Assembly (NCBI GenBank): GCA_025024175.1
Contig: QCXZ01000064.1
Span: forward strand, 43,855,325-43,919,324
Length of the DNA stretch: 64,000 nucleotides
DNA from: Rhyzopertha dominica
Taxonomy: Eukaryota > Arthropoda > Insecta > Coleoptera > Bostrichidae
Direction: 5' to 3'
Part shown: piece after piece, positions 63,478 through 64,000 of the stretch
How the letters are laid out: every line of letters begins with the position of its first letter
Numbering within the stretch: the stretch's first letter is position 1
The notes under the pieces: generated by a model
The model's database searches: none
Told to the model about the DNA's origin: nothing
What the model saw: the letters and a program-made list of their open reading frames with translations, nothing else
Program-made: the position numbers and the translations under genes

Positions 63478-64000
63478 ATGAGTAAAGTTCAACTGGTAAA
63501 CGAGCTACATACTCAGCCACGTCGAAATTTTAAGCGACGTCCAGTTATAGTGAAGGGACTTTTTGATCTCTGGCAAGCTGATTTGGTTGAAATGCAGCCG
63601 TATGCCTCCGACAATAAAGGGTTCCGTTATCTGCTGACAGTTATCGATGTGTTTTCAAAATATGCTTGGGGCATACCGGTGAAAAATAAGTCTGGAAACG
63701 AAGTGGCTAAGGCGATGGAAAGCATTTTCATTAAAGGATCATCATCATCATCACCACCACCGGCCAATCTGCAAACCGATTTAGGAACTGAATTTTACAA
63801 TATTCACTTTCAAAAGCTAATGAAGAAATATCATATAAATCATTATTCTACGTATAGTACGTTAAAAGCATCAATAGTCGAAAGGTTCAATAGAACTCTT
63901 AAAACATGGATGTGGAAGCATTTCAGTTTGAATGGTAATTACAAGTGGATAGACATTCTGCAAGATTTGATTGATAAGTATAATAATACTGTTCATCGAA
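63478..64000 (+). CDS. Retrovirus-like DDE integrase of the element (runs off window)
   Basis: ATG at 63478; open to the window end. The catalytic triad is intact: Asp35 in WQADLVEM, Asp101 in LQTDLGTEFYN and Glu135 in SIVERFNRTLK, giving 33 residues between the second Asp and Glu. A core strand, RYLLTVIDVFSKYAWGIPVK, lies between the first two. A Ser/Pro run (five Ser, three Pro; TCA/CCA repeat at about 63738-63762) sits just before the second Asp strand. The enzyme would insert the linear element into the host genome. No N-terminal zinc finger or C-terminal chromodomain is within the window. No stop or frame break is seen in these 174 codons. Confidence 0.9.
   Translation, partial: MSKVQLVNELHTQPRRNFKRRPVIVKGLFDLWQADLVEMQPYASDNKGFRYLLTVIDVFSKYAWGIPVKNKSGNEVAKAMESIFIKGSSSSSPPPANLQTDLGTEFYNIHFQKLMKKYHINHYSTYSTLKASIVERFNRTLKTWMWKHFSLNGNYKWIDILQDLIDKYNNTVHR

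Larger units (their letters stand above)
51500..64000. mobile_element. Endogenous Polinton/adintovirus-like element (partial)
   Basis: At least 12.4 kb carrying PolB, DDE integrase, adenain-like protease, FtsK/HerA-type packaging ATPase, double-jelly-roll capsid protein and penton-like protein. This combination defines Maverick/Polinton elements and adintoviruses. Order from the left: + unknown gene; - PolB; + two small related genes; - unassigned gene, capsid, small basic protein, penton, protease, hydrophobic protein, PLA2; then + ATPase, DUF8207-like, coiled-coil protein, integrase. The left end abuts BEL pol at about 51.4-51.5 kb; the right end and its terminal inverted repeat lie beyond the window. 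Several replication and virion genes are interrupted, so this copy should be inactive. Confidence 0.9.

Noticed and set aside
1..64000. CRISPR arrays, operons, riboswitches, rRNA or tRNA genes
   Set aside because: No regularly spaced direct repeats, cloverleaf or rRNA-like blocks were seen; the window is eukaryotic.

Overview
This window is AT-rich nuclear DNA from an arthropod, most probably an insect. The evidence is spliced host genes with GT-AG introns, a dense mixture of decayed insect-type transposons, and an integrated Polinton/adintovirus-like element whose proteins resemble those in insect genomes. I cannot resolve the order from sequence alone. Scattered single N positions mark ambiguous bases.

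About 1-26.9 kb holds no host gene I can support. It is a transposon graveyard: a Gypsy-type gag/protease fragment running off the left edge, a Penelope-like GIY-YIG fragment, LINE reverse transcriptase debris, a THAP-domain DNA element nested inside a TIR element, two further copies of that TIR element (one carrying a 1,026-bp near-perfect palindrome), and two of three copies of an 800-850 bp repeat.

About 27.1-49.5 kb holds two convergent host genes. ORC6 (origin recognition complex subunit 6) lies on the + strand in five exons (27114-34880), with a 6.6-kb last intron full of LINE remnants and repeats. On the - strand, nine phase-consistent exons (49513 down to 34969) encode the C-terminal 737 residues of a sperm-type Na+/H+ exchanger (SLC9C1/sNHE): voltage-sensor helices with an Arg-rich S4, a linker, a cyclic-nucleotide-binding domain and a basic/low-complexity tail. 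The stop codons of the two genes are only 88 bp apart, so their 3' UTRs should overlap. The exchanger membrane domain is not in the window.

About 50.4-51.4 kb is the decayed 3' end of a BEL/Pao pol gene. From about 51.5 kb to the right edge (64 kb) lies a midsize linear dsDNA virus-like element of the Polinton/Maverick-adintovirus type. On the - strand it carries a protein-primed-type PolB, an unassigned 168-aa protein, a double-jelly-roll major capsid protein, a small basic protein, a penton-like minor capsid protein, an adenain-like protease, a small Gly/Ala-hydrophobic protein and a parvovirus-type PLA2. On the + strand it carries a packaging ATPase, a DUF8207-like protein, a coiled-coil protein and a DDE integrase that runs off the edge, plus three small + strand genes that interrupt the - strand block. 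PolB, capsid, penton, ATPase, DUF8207-like protein and PLA2 are interrupted by stops or frame breaks; the integrase and several small genes are open. The layout is the usual virion/replication/integration gene set, in an element that looks recently but definitely damaged. Several frame breaks fall in A/T homopolymers, so some could be sequencing errors.
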